In this document: positions 1 to 5,674 of the stretch, one piece after another
Numbering within the stretch: position 1 is the first letter of the stretch
How the letters are laid out: every line of letters starts with the position of its first letter
Assembly (NCBI GenBank): GCA_003455235.1
Contig: DMRT01000276.1
Span: forward strand, 1-17,274
Reading direction: 5' to 3'
DNA: 17,274 nucleotides
DNA from: Chitinophagaceae bacterium
GTDB lineage: Bacteria; Bacteroidota; Bacteroidia; Chitinophagales; Chitinophagaceae
Position numbers and translations under genes: made by a program
Notes under the pieces: model-generated
What the model was told of the DNA's origin: nothing
Seen by the model: only the letters and a program-made list of their open reading frames with translations
Database searches by the model: none

Positions 1-339
1 CAGAGCCGCAAAAGCACACACGACACAACGTACAACTACCTGTTGCGCCGCCCCAAAAGCAGCTTCAACCTGGATGCAGGCTACCGGTTCAGTAACGCCT
101 TTTTTGCCGGCATCAGTGCAAGGGCAGTAAGCGACCGGTATGATGTGGGTGGTTACCAGAAGAACGATGTGTTGCTGGACAGCTATTTCCTGCTGGGCGC
201 CTATGCCGAATACAAATGGAAAGACCGGTTGAAGTTTTTCGTGGATGCACAGAACATTGGTAATAAAAAATTCTTCGACCTGCGTGGATACAATTCCATC
301 CCTTTCCTGCTAAGCGGCGGTGTTACATTCACCTGGTAA
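1..339 (+). CDS. TonB-dependent receptor, C-terminal fragment (5' end outside window)
   Basis: The frame is open from base 1 and 112 residues are visible before the stop at 337-339, so only the end of the protein is present. Alternating polar/hydrophobic strands rich in Tyr, Phe and Gly, the phrase DAQNIGNKKFFD typical of the last strands of TonB-dependent receptors, and a final aromatic residue (VTFTW) show an outer-membrane beta barrel ending in a BAM recognition signal. Such receptors import cobalamin, iron chelates or glycans using TonB energy. The substrate cannot be told from this fragment; a BtuB-like vitamin B12 receptor is one possibility but only a guess. An ATG-like start inside the fragment is not the real start. 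A hairpin terminator follows directly. Confidence 0.8.
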   Translation, partial: QSRKSTHDTTYNYLLRRPKSSFNLDAGYRFSNAFFAGISARAVSDRYDVGGYQKNDVLLDSYFLLGAYAEYKWKDRLKFFVDAQNIGNKKFFDLRGYNSIPFLLSGGVTFTW

Positions 340-347
340 GTAAGTAT

Positions 348-378
348 GAGGGAACCGTTTTGCATGGTTCCCTCCTTT
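348..378 (+). terminator. Rho-independent terminator after the receptor
   Basis: A perfect 9-bp stem, GAGGGAACC (348-356) with GGTTCCCTC (366-374), closes a 9-base loop and is followed by CTTTAATTT. It sits 8 bases past the receptor stop. The U tract is short and interrupted, so efficiency is uncertain, but stem and placement fit a terminator. Confidence 0.75.
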
Positions 379-388
379 AATTTATGGT

Positions 389-610
389 ATGCATAAACAC
401 GAAGTAAAAAACTGTCCCCGCTGCCACGCTGCCTTCGAGTGCAAGGCCGGCAGCATCACGCAATGCCAGTGCAGCAGCATCCGGTTGGTAGACGAAGAAC
501 GGATTTATGTTGAATCCAGGTACGAAGACTGCCTCTGCATCAACTGCCTTGTTTTTTTGCAGCAGGAATACGCCGTATTCAAAGAGCTCCATATTTATAA
601 ACAACCATAG
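389..610 (+). CDS. Small cysteine-rich CWC-family protein
   Basis: A 73-residue protein with eight cysteines at residues 9, 12, 18, 26, 28, 48, 50 and 53. They are arranged as C-x2-C-x5-C-x7-C-x-C in the first half and C-x-C-x2-C in the second. The opening CPRC and the paired CxC motifs match the small 'cysteine-rich CWC' family of Bacteroidota and Proteobacteria, probably a cytoplasmic zinc- or metal-binding protein. There is no signal peptide or membrane segment. The biochemical function of this family is not established. The gene lies between a terminator and a separate promoter for the next gene, so it may be its own short transcription unit, although I see no clear promoter for it. The start ATG at 389 is the first in frame. 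Confidence 0.75.
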   Translation: MHKHEVKNCPRCHAAFECKAGSITQCQCSSIRLVDEERIYVESRYEDCLCINCLVFLQQEYAVFKELHIYKQP

Positions 611-629
611 CCCTTTATGCCGGGCTGAT

Positions 630-637
630 TATCTTTG
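630..637 (+). promoter_or_regulatory. Bacteroidota -7 box (TATCTTTG) for the MarC-family gene
   Basis: TATCTTTG matches the Bacteroidota TAnnTTTG -7 consensus exactly. It begins 22 bases before the ATG at 652, giving a predicted leader of about 10 bases. No convincing -33 element was identified. Confidence 0.6.
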
Positions 638-651
638 CAAAAAAAAACCGG

Positions 652-1242
652 ATGACATTCGACAATCTCTCTGCCAAAGAGATACTTACCATTTCTTTCA
701 CCCTTTTTGCGGTGATTGATATGGTGGGTAATATTCCCGTGCTGGCCGCCCTGCGTGCCAAAATGGGAGGGGAGATCCGGTCTACCCAGGCCACGCTGGC
801 ATCGGGCGGACTGATGGTGCTTTTCCTGCTGGTAGGTCAGCAGTTCCTGAATATCCTGGGGCTGGATGTACAATCCTTTGCCGTGGCCGGCAGCATTGTC
901 ATCTTCATCATCGGACTGGAGATGGTGCTGGGCATCGAATTTTTTAAGCAGGACAACAACCCCAAAAGCGGCAGCGTGGTTCCCATTGCCTTTCCGCTGA
1001 TTGCAGGGTCGGGTACACTTACCACCATCATGAGTCTGAAGGCCAATTATAATGATATTAATATCCTGATCGGTATCCTGGTGAACTGTATTTTCATCTA
1101 TCTGGTGCTGAAATCACTGAAATGGATAGAAAAAATGCTGGGTCCCAACGGAATGGTGGTCATCAGAAAATTTTTTGGCGTAATATTGCTCGCCATTGCG
1201 GTAAAGATATTCGGCAGTAACTTTTCGCACCTGGGAAAATAA
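652..1242 (+). CDS. MarC-family integral inner-membrane protein
   Basis: 196 residues, the usual length of the MarC/YchE family (about 200). About six hydrophobic segments are visible, among them residues 10-30, 50-70, 75-95, 110-127, 137-157 and 173-190. The first segment carries the family-typical FAVIDMVGNIPV phrase, and IAFPLIAGSGTLTTIM resembles the conserved central P-x-x-AGPG-type loop. MarC was named from the multiple-antibiotic-resistance locus of E. coli, but a direct resistance role was later not supported. Some members are described as amino-acid exporters. The function here is therefore 'putative transporter' only. It has its own -7 box and is followed by a long palindrome. Confidence 0.85.
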   Translation: MTFDNLSAKEILTISFTLFAVIDMVGNIPVLAALRAKMGGEIRSTQATLASGGLMVLFLLVGQQFLNILGLDVQSFAVAGSIVIFIIGLEMVLGIEFFKQDNNPKSGSVVPIAFPLIAGSGTLTTIMSLKANYNDINILIGILVNCIFIYLVLKSLKWIEKMLGPNGMVVIRKFFGVILLAIAVKIFGSNFSHLGK

Positions 1243-1246
1243 GAGG

Positions 1247-1320
1247 TAATTGGATTATTAGTTTACCGGTTTATTGGTAGAGCTGCCTGGTTTTACACCA
1301 ATAAACTAATAAACAATTAA
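1247..1320. repeat. Long imperfect palindrome between marC-like gene and tRNA
   Basis: The right arm at 1297-1320 is the reverse complement of the left arm at 1247-1278, apart from an 8-base insertion (ccggttta) and a two-base mismatch. The perfect inner part is GTTTATTGGT (1269-1278) with ACCAATAAAC (1297-1306), closing an 18-base loop. The outer part is TTATTAGTTTA (1255-1265) with TAAACTAATAA (1302-1312), and TAATTG pairs with CAATTA beyond it. Because the insertion duplicates GTTTA, two alternative stems are possible. It is AT-rich and starts 5 bases past the stop codon, so it may be a 3'-end or terminator structure, or an intergenic repeat of the genome. No long U tract follows. Confidence 0.55.
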
Positions 1321-1335
1321 ACCAACAGCCCAACC

Positions 1336-1407
1336 GGCCTTGTAGTACAATGGATAGTATAAGAGTTTCCGAAGCTCCAGATCCAGGTTCGATTCCTGGC
1401 GAGGCCA
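1336..1407 (+). tRNA. tRNA-Arg (anticodon CCG)
   Basis: A complete 72-base cloverleaf folds by eye. The acceptor stem is GGCCTTG (1336-1342) with CGAGGCC (1400-1406), containing one G-U pair. The D arm is GTAC/GTAT with an 8-base loop. The anticodon loop TTCCGAA gives anticodon CCG, reading CGG (Arg). The T arm is CCAGG-TTCGATT-CCTGG with a 4-base variable loop. The discriminator base is A. CCA is not encoded (CTA follows), so CCA must be added enzymatically. The outermost anticodon-stem pair is an A·C mismatch. Confidence 0.88.
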
Positions 1408-1456
1408 CTACCAACCTCCTTCCTTACCCACTCCCCTGATTAAGATCATACCCCGG

Positions 1457-1501
1457 TGTTACTTATGTTACCAAATTCCACCAGCCGGTTAGCGAGATTT
1501 G
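1457..1501 (+). promoter_or_regulatory. Class II Crp/Fnr-type promoter 1 (operator plus -7 box)
   Basis: The operator TGTTACTTATGTTACC lies at 1457-1472, an imperfect version of TGTAAC-N4-GTTACA. Exactly 21 bases later is GAGATTTG (1494-1501), a weak match to TAnnTTTG. The start codon of the persulfide dioxygenase gene follows 14 bases after the box. The same operator-to-box distance recurs at 2938-2982 and 3348-3392. The right half-site lies where a -33 box would be, as expected of an activator-dependent promoter. Confidence 0.6.
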
Positions 1502-1515
1502 CCTAAAAAATAATC

Positions 1516-2931
1516 ATGAAAGTAGTACAGATCTACACAGGCTGTATAGCCCATGCTGCGTATTATATTGAAAGCAATGGCGAAGCCGCCATTTTTGACC
1601 CCCTGCGGGAAGTACAGCCATACATTGACCGGGCTGCCAAAGACAATGCAACGATCAAATATGTTTTTGAAACACACTTTCATGCCGACTTTGTAAGCGG
1701 GCACCTCGACCTGGTTAAAAAAGCCGGCGCCCAGGTGGTGTTTGGTCCAACTGCCAAACCCGGCTACCCGGCCATCGTTGCCAAAGACGGAGAACTGTTT
1801 AAAGTGGGCCATGCATCGGTAAAAGTGATCCATACACCTGGTCATACCATGGAAAGCACCACTTACCTGCTCATTGATGAAAACGGGAAAGAACATGGCC
1901 TCATCACCGGCGACACCCTCTTCATTGGAGATGTAGGCCGGCCCGACCTGGCCCAGCATGTGGTGGCGGAACTCACACAGGAAAAGCTGGCGGGACATTT
2001 ATATGAATCGCTCCGCAATAAGATCATGCCGCTGAACGATGACCTCATCGTGTATCCCAACCACGGAGCCGGAAGTGCCTGCGGTAAAATGATGAGCAAA
2101 GAAACCACCGACACGCTGGGTCACCAGAAACAGGTGAACTATGCATTGAATCCTTCCCTTAGCAAAGAAGAATTTATTAAACAGCTGCTCACCGGGCTTA
2201 CCACGCCACCGGTTTATTTTCCGCAGAATGTACTGATGAACATCAAAGGTTATGAAAGCCTGGACACCATTCTGCAGCGGGGCAAAAAACCAATGGCCGT
2301 TCCGGAATTTGAAGCTGTGGCCAATGAAAGCCGTGCCCTGATACTCGATACAAGGAATGCAAGCGATTTTGCAAAAGCATATATTCCCAACAGCATCAAT
2401 ATCGGGATCGACGGAAACTTTGCCCAATGGGTGGGTGAAATGATCCCCGACGTTAAGCAGCAGATTTTGCTGGTTACCGATCCCGGCCGTGAAGAAGAAT
2501 CCATCATCCGGCTGTCGAGGGTTGGATACGATAACACACTGGGTTACCTCGAAGGCGGTTTTGAAAGCTGGAAAAAAGCCGGTATGGAAACAGAATCCAT
2601 TAAACGCATCAGCGCCGGGGAATTTGCCCGGCTATACGAAGAAGAAAAGCCACTGGTGATTGATGTGCGCAAAAAAAGTGAATTCGATTCGGAACACGTG
2701 GTGGATGCCATCAATATCCCCCTGAACCAGATCAACGATCACCTAGCTGAATTTCCAAAAGAAAAACACTTTGTACTGCATTGTGCAGGTGGTTACCGCA
2801 GCATGATTGCCGCATCGATCCTGAAGCAACGGGGCTGGGATAATTTTTCCGATGTGAGCGGCGGATTCAGCGAGATGATTAAAACACCGGTTCCCCGGAC
2901 AGACTATGTTTGTCCGACCAGCATGTTATAA
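1516..2931 (+). CDS. Persulfide dioxygenase-rhodanese fusion (MBL fold plus two rhodanese domains)
   Basis: 471 residues, cytoplasmic, no signal peptide. The N-terminal ETHE1-like metallo-beta-lactamase domain spans about residues 1-245. It carries H54-F-H56-A-D58, H110 in HTPGH, D133 in TGDTLF and H183 in PNHG. By family knowledge, ETHE1-type enzymes bind one iron through two His and one Asp, here H54, H110 and D133, and oxidise glutathione- or other low-molecular-weight persulfide to sulfite. Residue 59 is Phe where a classical HxHxDH motif has His. Rhodanese domain 1 (about 264-358) lacks the catalytic Cys: the loop reads TDPGREEE. Rhodanese domain 2 (about 363-458) keeps it as C423 in CAGGYRS, so it could join sulfite and sulfane sulfur to or from thiosulfate. 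A further Cys, C466, sits near the C terminus. The architecture resembles CstB-type enzymes. The ATG at 1516 is preceded by an A-rich leader, not a Shine-Dalgarno. The gene opens the sulfur block and has its own operator. Confidence 0.88.
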   Translation: MKVVQIYTGCIAHAAYYIESNGEAAIFDPLREVQPYIDRAAKDNATIKYVFETHFHADFVSGHLDLVKKAGAQVVFGPTAKPGYPAIVAKDGELFKVGHASVKVIHTPGHTMESTTYLLIDENGKEHGLITGDTLFIGDVGRPDLAQHVVAELTQEKLAGHLYESLRNKIMPLNDDLIVYPNHGAGSACGKMMSKETTDTLGHQKQVNYALNPSLSKEEFIKQLLTGLTTPPVYFPQNVLMNIKGYESLDTILQRGKKPMAVPEFEAVANESRALILDTRNASDFAKAYIPNSINIGIDGNFAQWVGEMIPDVKQQILLVTDPGREEESIIRLSRVGYDNTLGYLEGGFESWKKAGMETESIKRISAGEFARLYEEEKPLVIDVRKKSEFDSEHVVDAINIPLNQINDHLAEFPKEKHFVLHCAGGYRSMIAASILKQRGWDNFSDVSGGFSEMIKTPVPRTDYVCPTSML

Positions 2932-2937
2932 CGGATA

Positions 2938-2982
2938 TGTAACATTTGTTACCGCAGGCATGCTCTGCCTGCTCTACCTTTC
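2938..2982 (+). promoter_or_regulatory. Class II Crp/Fnr-type promoter 2 (operator plus -7 box)
   Basis: The operator TGTAACATTTGTTACC at 2938-2953 has perfect GTAAC/GTTAC half-sites around a 4-base spacer. It begins 6 bases past the stop of the preceding gene. After exactly 21 bases comes TACCTTTC (2975-2982), one mismatch from TAnnTTTG. The DUF2892 gene starts 15 bases after the box. The 21-base spacer is itself a hairpin, GCAGGCA (2954-2960) with TGCCTGC (2966-2972), which might also end the upstream transcript although no U tract follows. Confidence 0.7.
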
Positions 2983-2997
2983 GTAAAATTTATCTAT

Positions 2998-3204
2998 ATG
3001 AAAAAGAATATGGGAAATGCCGACAGAATCATCCGCATACTGGTGGCTGCTGCCGTAGCAATCTTGTACTTCACCAACATCATTACCGGTACGCTGGGTA
3101 TTGTGTTGCTGGCCATTGCCGCTGTATTTATTCTTACCAGCCTGGTTGGTTTTTGCCCGCTGTATAAACTGGTTGGACTGAACACCTGCCCGGCAAAGAA
3201 ATAA
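2998..3204 (+). CDS. DUF2892 (YgaP-type transmembrane domain) protein
   Basis: 68 residues. The opening NADRIIRI and the closing GFCPLYKLVGLNTCP match the DUF2892 family closely. The same domain forms the membrane part of the E. coli rhodanese YgaP. Two hydrophobic segments, about residues 11-27 and 31-50, make a membrane hairpin, followed by C53 and C64. Members often sit beside rhodanese or persulfide genes, and a role in sulfur handling at the membrane is likely but unproven. Here it is a stand-alone single-domain protein with its own operator upstream and an intrinsic terminator downstream, so it is probably transcribed alone. Confidence 0.85.
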   Translation: MKKNMGNADRIIRILVAAAVAILYFTNIITGTLGIVLLAIAAVFILTSLVGFCPLYKLVGLNTCPAKK

Positions 3205-3325
3205 AGCAGTGGTTGTTTGGAAAACCAGCCCGCTTTGGCCGGCCGGCAAATGAACTGTTTGTTGCAGGAATGGATGTATTCAGCATTTTTAAAGAAATAA
3301 TTCCCGGAAAACCTATACTATGCAG

Positions 3326-3346
3326 GCAGCCATTGGCTGCTTTTTT
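3326..3346 (+). terminator. Rho-independent terminator after the DUF2892 gene
   Basis: GCAGCC (3326-3331) pairs with GGCTGC (3335-3340) around the loop ATT, followed by six T residues (3341-3346). The next operator begins two bases later, so the terminator separates the DUF2892 transcript from the following operon. The 120 bases between the DUF2892 stop and this hairpin hold no gene I can support. Confidence 0.75.
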
Positions 3347-3347
3347 G

Positions 3348-3392
3348 TGTAACCTTTGTTACGGAGTGCCGGTACAGCGCACGTTATCTTTG
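3348..3392 (+). promoter_or_regulatory. Class II Crp/Fnr-type promoter 3 (operator plus -7 box)
   Basis: The operator TGTAACCTTTGTTACG at 3348-3363 has perfect GTAAC/GTTAC half-sites. After 21 bases comes TATCTTTG (3385-3392), an exact TAnnTTTG -7 box, and the ATG at 3409 follows 16 bases later. The predicted leader is about 10 bases. The operator centre would lie about 42 bases upstream of the transcription start, the class II activator position. This promoter should drive the four-gene operon 3409-4462. Confidence 0.72.
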
Positions 3393-3408
3393 CAAATAAA
3401 TAATCAAC

Positions 3409-3642
3409 ATGAAACAGGCGATCTTCCGCAACTGGAACCTGGTAAGACTATTGAGACTGATCATGGGTATTGCCATTACGGTGCAGGCGGTGATGATGAA
3501 GGATGTGTTGTTCGGGATTGCCGGCATTTTATTTACCATCATGCCCCTGTTCAATATAGGATGTGCAGCCGGTAACTGTGCAGTACCTCCTGTAAAAGAA
3601 AAATCGTTCACCAAAGAAACCGTGTATGAAGAAGTGGTTTAA
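3409..3642 (+). CDS. Small membrane protein with GCxxGxC motif (DUF2892-like)
   Basis: 77 residues. The opening RNWNLVRLLRLIMGIAI resembles the start of DUF2892 proteins. Two hydrophobic stretches (about 12-29 and 33-50) are followed by G51-C52-A-A-G-N-C57 and a charged tail. I do not recognise a characterised family beyond this likeness. The Cys pair at a membrane edge recurs in both neighbouring small membrane proteins, suggesting a shared sulfane-sulfur or redox role (inference). It is the first gene of the operon; the next ORF starts inside it with a 17-base overlap, implying translational coupling. Confidence 0.75.
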   Translation: MKQAIFRNWNLVRLLRLIMGIAITVQAVMMKDVLFGIAGILFTIMPLFNIGCAAGNCAVPPVKEKSFTKETVYEEVV

Positions 3643-3847
3643 AAGCAACCTGCTTTATTTTATTGGTGCAATCGTGGGCGCCCTTGCCGGTTTCATCTAC
3701 TGGCAACAAGTGGGCTGCGCCTCGGGCACCTGTGCCATTACTTCAAAGCCGCTGAACAGTACCTTGTACGGGGCGCTGATGGGGGCACTGCTGTTTGGCC
3801 TGTTCCGGAAAGAAAAACCAGCCACGGATAAAAAAATACAGGAATGA
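3626..3847 (+). CDS. Small membrane protein with GCASGTC motif (DUF6132-like)
   Basis: 73 residues with two membrane segments, about 9-26 and 44-60. The conserved G30-C31-A-S-G-T-C36-A-I-T-S lies between them, followed by PLNSTLYGALMGALL. I recall this pattern as the DUF6132 family of Bacteroidota, but cannot check that here. The function is unknown. The Cys-x4-Cys loop would sit at the membrane surface between the two helices. It overlaps the gene before it by 17 bases, and the next by the ATGA junction at 3844-3847, so it is a tightly coupled operon member between a Cys-pair membrane protein and thioredoxin. Confidence 0.75.
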   Translation: MKKWFKSNLLYFIGAIVGALAGFIYWQQVGCASGTCAITSKPLNSTLYGALMGALLFGLFRKEKPATDKKIQE

Positions 3848-4140
3848 CGTTTAACGAGATAATCGATTCTGAACAACCGGTGCTGGTTGATTTCTTTGCT
3901 GAATGGTGCGGCCCCTGTAAAATGATGTCACCCATTCTTAAAGAAGTAAAAGCAGCAATGGGCAATGCCGTTACCATCATCAAGGTAGATGTGGACAAAA
4001 GCCCGCAGGCTGCCCACCACTACCAGGTGCAGGGTGTGCCCACCCTCATTCTGTTTAAGAAAGGCAAACCAGTATGGCGGCAAAGCGGGGTGGTGCCTAA
4101 GAACGGGCTGATAAGCGTACTGAAGAATTTTACTACATAA
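3844..4140 (+). CDS. Thioredoxin
   Basis: 98 residues, a compact cytoplasmic thioredoxin without a signal peptide. The active site W21-C22-G-P-C25-K is preceded by VLVDFFAEW, and the cis-proline loop is GVP66T. Both are canonical. It would reduce disulfides or persulfides, for example on rhodanese cysteines or the small Cys-pair membrane proteins encoded beside it. Translation probably couples to the gene before through the ATGA overlap. The next gene, a rhodanese, starts 10 bases after the stop. It is shorter than E. coli TrxA (109) because it lacks the N-terminal strand-helix extension. Being in a sulfur operon suggests a dedicated rather than housekeeping role (inference). Confidence 0.9.
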   Translation: MTFNEIIDSEQPVLVDFFAEWCGPCKMMSPILKEVKAAMGNAVTIIKVDVDKSPQAAHHYQVQGVPTLILFKKGKPVWRQSGVVPKNGLISVLKNFTT

Positions 4141-4150
4141 AACAATCATC

Positions 4151-4462
4151 ATGGGTTTATTTCAAATGTTGTTTGGCGGCAAACCATCCGCTGAGCTGAA
4201 AGAAGTGATCGGCAAAAATGCTTTCCTCGTAGACGTGCGCACACCGGGCGAATTTGCCGGTGGCAGCGTGCCAGGTGCGGTGAACATTCCGCTCGACAGG
4301 GTGCCGTCGCAATTGGCAAAATTCAAAGGAAAAGAAAACATCGTCGTGTTTTGCCGCAGTGGCATGAGGAGTGGGCAGGCCAAAGCCATCCTGGAGCAGA
4401 ACGGGTTTAAGAACGTAATCAACGGCGGTACCTGGGAAACCGTGAACCAGCTGGTGAAATAA
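4151..4462 (+). CDS. Single-domain rhodanese
   Basis: 103 residues. FLVDVRTPGEFAGG and GAVNIPLDRV are the standard CH2A-like rhodanese elements, and the active loop C68-R-S-G-M-R-S carries the persulfide-forming cysteine. The short hydrophobic N terminus MGLFQMLFGG is not a convincing signal peptide, so a cytoplasmic location is likely. It is the last gene of the operon led from 3409, after thioredoxin. The likely job is to carry or transfer sulfane sulfur between thiosulfate, persulfides and sulfite. A weak 5-bp hairpin (AAGCC 4464-4468 with GGCTT 4479-4483) follows but lacks a good U tract. Confidence 0.9.
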   Translation: MGLFQMLFGGKPSAELKEVIGKNAFLVDVRTPGEFAGGSVPGAVNIPLDRVPSQLAKFKGKENIVVFCRSGMRSGQAKAILEQNGFKNVINGGTWETVNQLVK

Positions 4463-4498
4463 TAAGCCGTTTCGCTATGGCTTCTTAATCCGGTCCAG

Positions 4499-4506
4499 TA
4501 TATTTG
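4499..4506 (+). promoter_or_regulatory. Candidate -7 box (TATATTTG) for the TsdA-like gene
   Basis: TATATTTG matches TAnnTTTG exactly and begins 52 bases before the ATG at 4551. Unlike the three sulfur promoters upstream, there is no GTAAC-N4-GTTAC dyad 37 bases before it. The leader holds a perfect 10-base palindrome CCGGATCCGG (4530-4539) of unknown meaning. Confidence 0.45.
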
Positions 4507-4550
4507 TTTGGCACGCTGGTAGGCTCTGCCCGGATCCGGCGGTCATTAAT

Positions 4551-5630
4551 ATGCCAAACACCGAACAGGATAAACTGGTACGAAGTCTTCTGAACATCAT
4601 CAATATTTTGCTGCTTGTCGTTGGTGTGCTGGTGGCTACCATCATTATTCTTCCCTTTCTTCTTCCTACCGGTCAAAACCAGTCAAACGGGAAACAACCC
4701 ACGGTTGATTCTGCCGCAGGCATTGACCATACGGTTTACTGGACTCCCCCGGATATCGGCAGCATTGCGGATCCCAAACAAAAGCAACTGGTGGAGTACG
4801 GCAAGGAACTGGTAACGCATACGTCGGTATACCTGGGTCCACATGGTTCGGTATTGAAAATAAGCAATGGCATGAACTGCCAGAACTGTCACCTGCAGGC
4901 GGGCACCGTGGTATTCGGTAATAACTATGGCTCGGTGGCGTCGCTCTATCCCAAATTCAGACCCAGAAGCGGCACCGTGGAAACCATTTTCAAACGCATC
5001 AATGATTGCTTTGAACGAAGCCTGAATGGGAAAGCACCCGACAGCACCGGAAAAGAAATGCAGGCCATCAGGGCCTATATTGAGTTTATCGGAAGCAATG
5101 TGCTTAAGGGACAAAAGGCTGCCGGCTCGGGATTTAAAGACCTGGCCTACCTCAACCGGGCCGCCGATTCTGCCAACGGTCAACAGGTGTATATCAGTAA
5201 ATGCCAGAGTTGTCACCAGGCAAATGGAGAGGGAACACTAAGCCAGGATAAAACAGAATTCACATATCCGCCGCTCTGGGGCAACAGCAGTTTCAACGAT
5301 GGAGCCGGTCTATACCGCATCAGCAGTTTTGCAAAATATGTGAAATACAATATGCCGTTCGGCACCCGCTATCAGAATCCGCAGCTCACCGATGAAGAAG
5401 CCTGGGATGTATCAGCATTCATATTATCTCAACCCCGGCCGCACCTGGCCGTACCCCGTGACTGGCCCAACCTCTCATTAAAACCTGTTGACCATCCCTT
5501 TGGTCCCTATATCGATTCATTTTCCGAAAAGCAGCACAAGTACGGGCCTTTTCCGCCGGTGCTGGCAGTACAGAAAAAGCAGGAAGCTGGCGGTAAAAAA
5601 GCCTCTTCCAAAGCAGGCAATGGCGGTTGA
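4551..5630 (+). CDS. tsdA: TsdA-like dihaem c-type cytochrome (thiosulfate dehydrogenase / tetrathionate reductase)
   Basis: 359 residues. An N-terminal membrane anchor (about 13-38) is followed by a periplasmic part. Haem site 1 is C110-Q-N-C113-H114 in NGMNCQNCHLQAGT; haem site 2 is C218-Q-S-C221-H222. Between them RINDC153FERSLNG matches the TsdA-family GCFxxSxNG segment, whose Cys is the unusual distal haem ligand in characterised TsdA enzymes. M268 in YNMPFG is a candidate distal ligand of haem 2. TsdA couples two thiosulfates into tetrathionate, or runs in reverse. The direction here cannot be told from sequence. The membrane anchor and a Lys/Ala/Gly-rich tail after about residue 340 are additions to the core. 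Thiosulfate made by the persulfide dioxygenase/rhodanese system would be a natural substrate. The family call rests on motifs read by eye. Confidence 0.8.
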   Translation: MPNTEQDKLVRSLLNIINILLLVVGVLVATIIILPFLLPTGQNQSNGKQPTVDSAAGIDHTVYWTPPDIGSIADPKQKQLVEYGKELVTHTSVYLGPHGSVLKISNGMNCQNCHLQAGTVVFGNNYGSVASLYPKFRPRSGTVETIFKRINDCFERSLNGKAPDSTGKEMQAIRAYIEFIGSNVLKGQKAAGSGFKDLAYLNRAADSANGQQVYISKCQSCHQANGEGTLSQDKTEFTYPPLWGNSSFNDGAGLYRISSFAKYVKYNMPFGTRYQNPQLTDEEAWDVSAFILSQPRPHLAVPRDWPNLSLKPVDHPFGPYIDSFSEKQHKYGPFPPVLAVQKKQEAGGKKASSKAGNGG

Positions 5631-5641
5631 TCGATTCTGTA

Positions 5642-5649
5642 TATTTTTG
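5642..5649 (+). promoter_or_regulatory. Candidate -7 box (TATTTTTG) for the Crp/Fnr gene
   Basis: TATTTTTG fits TAnnTTTG exactly and starts 33 bases before the ATG at 5675. A transcription start near 5656 would exclude the upstream TTG at 5627 as the translation start. No copy of the GTAAC dyad is seen at the expected distance, so autoregulation through that site is not evident. Confidence 0.5.
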
Positions 5650-5674
5650 TGACGAAACATCCGCACACAACATC

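Noticed and set aside
1489..1998. 169-residue minus-strand open frame opposite the persulfide dioxygenase gene
   Set aside because: Antisense shadow of a strongly conserved gene; no family resemblance.
3213..3575. 120-residue plus-strand open frame across the third operator and the first Cys-pair gene
   Set aside because: It crosses a terminator and a promoter, has biased composition, and overlaps a better gene in another frame.
4683..5216. 177-residue minus-strand open frame opposite the TsdA-like gene
   Set aside because: Shadow of a gene whose haem motifs and reading frame are unambiguous.
5648..5663. TGTGACGAAACATCCG as an operator for the regulator gene itself
   Set aside because: Only the left half resembles a Crp half-site, the right half does not match, and it lies across or after the -7 box.
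5627..5674. TTG start giving 16 extra residues to the Crp/Fnr protein
   Set aside because: It precedes the TATTTTTG -7 box at 5642-5649, and the ATG at 5675 gives a normal-length N terminus.
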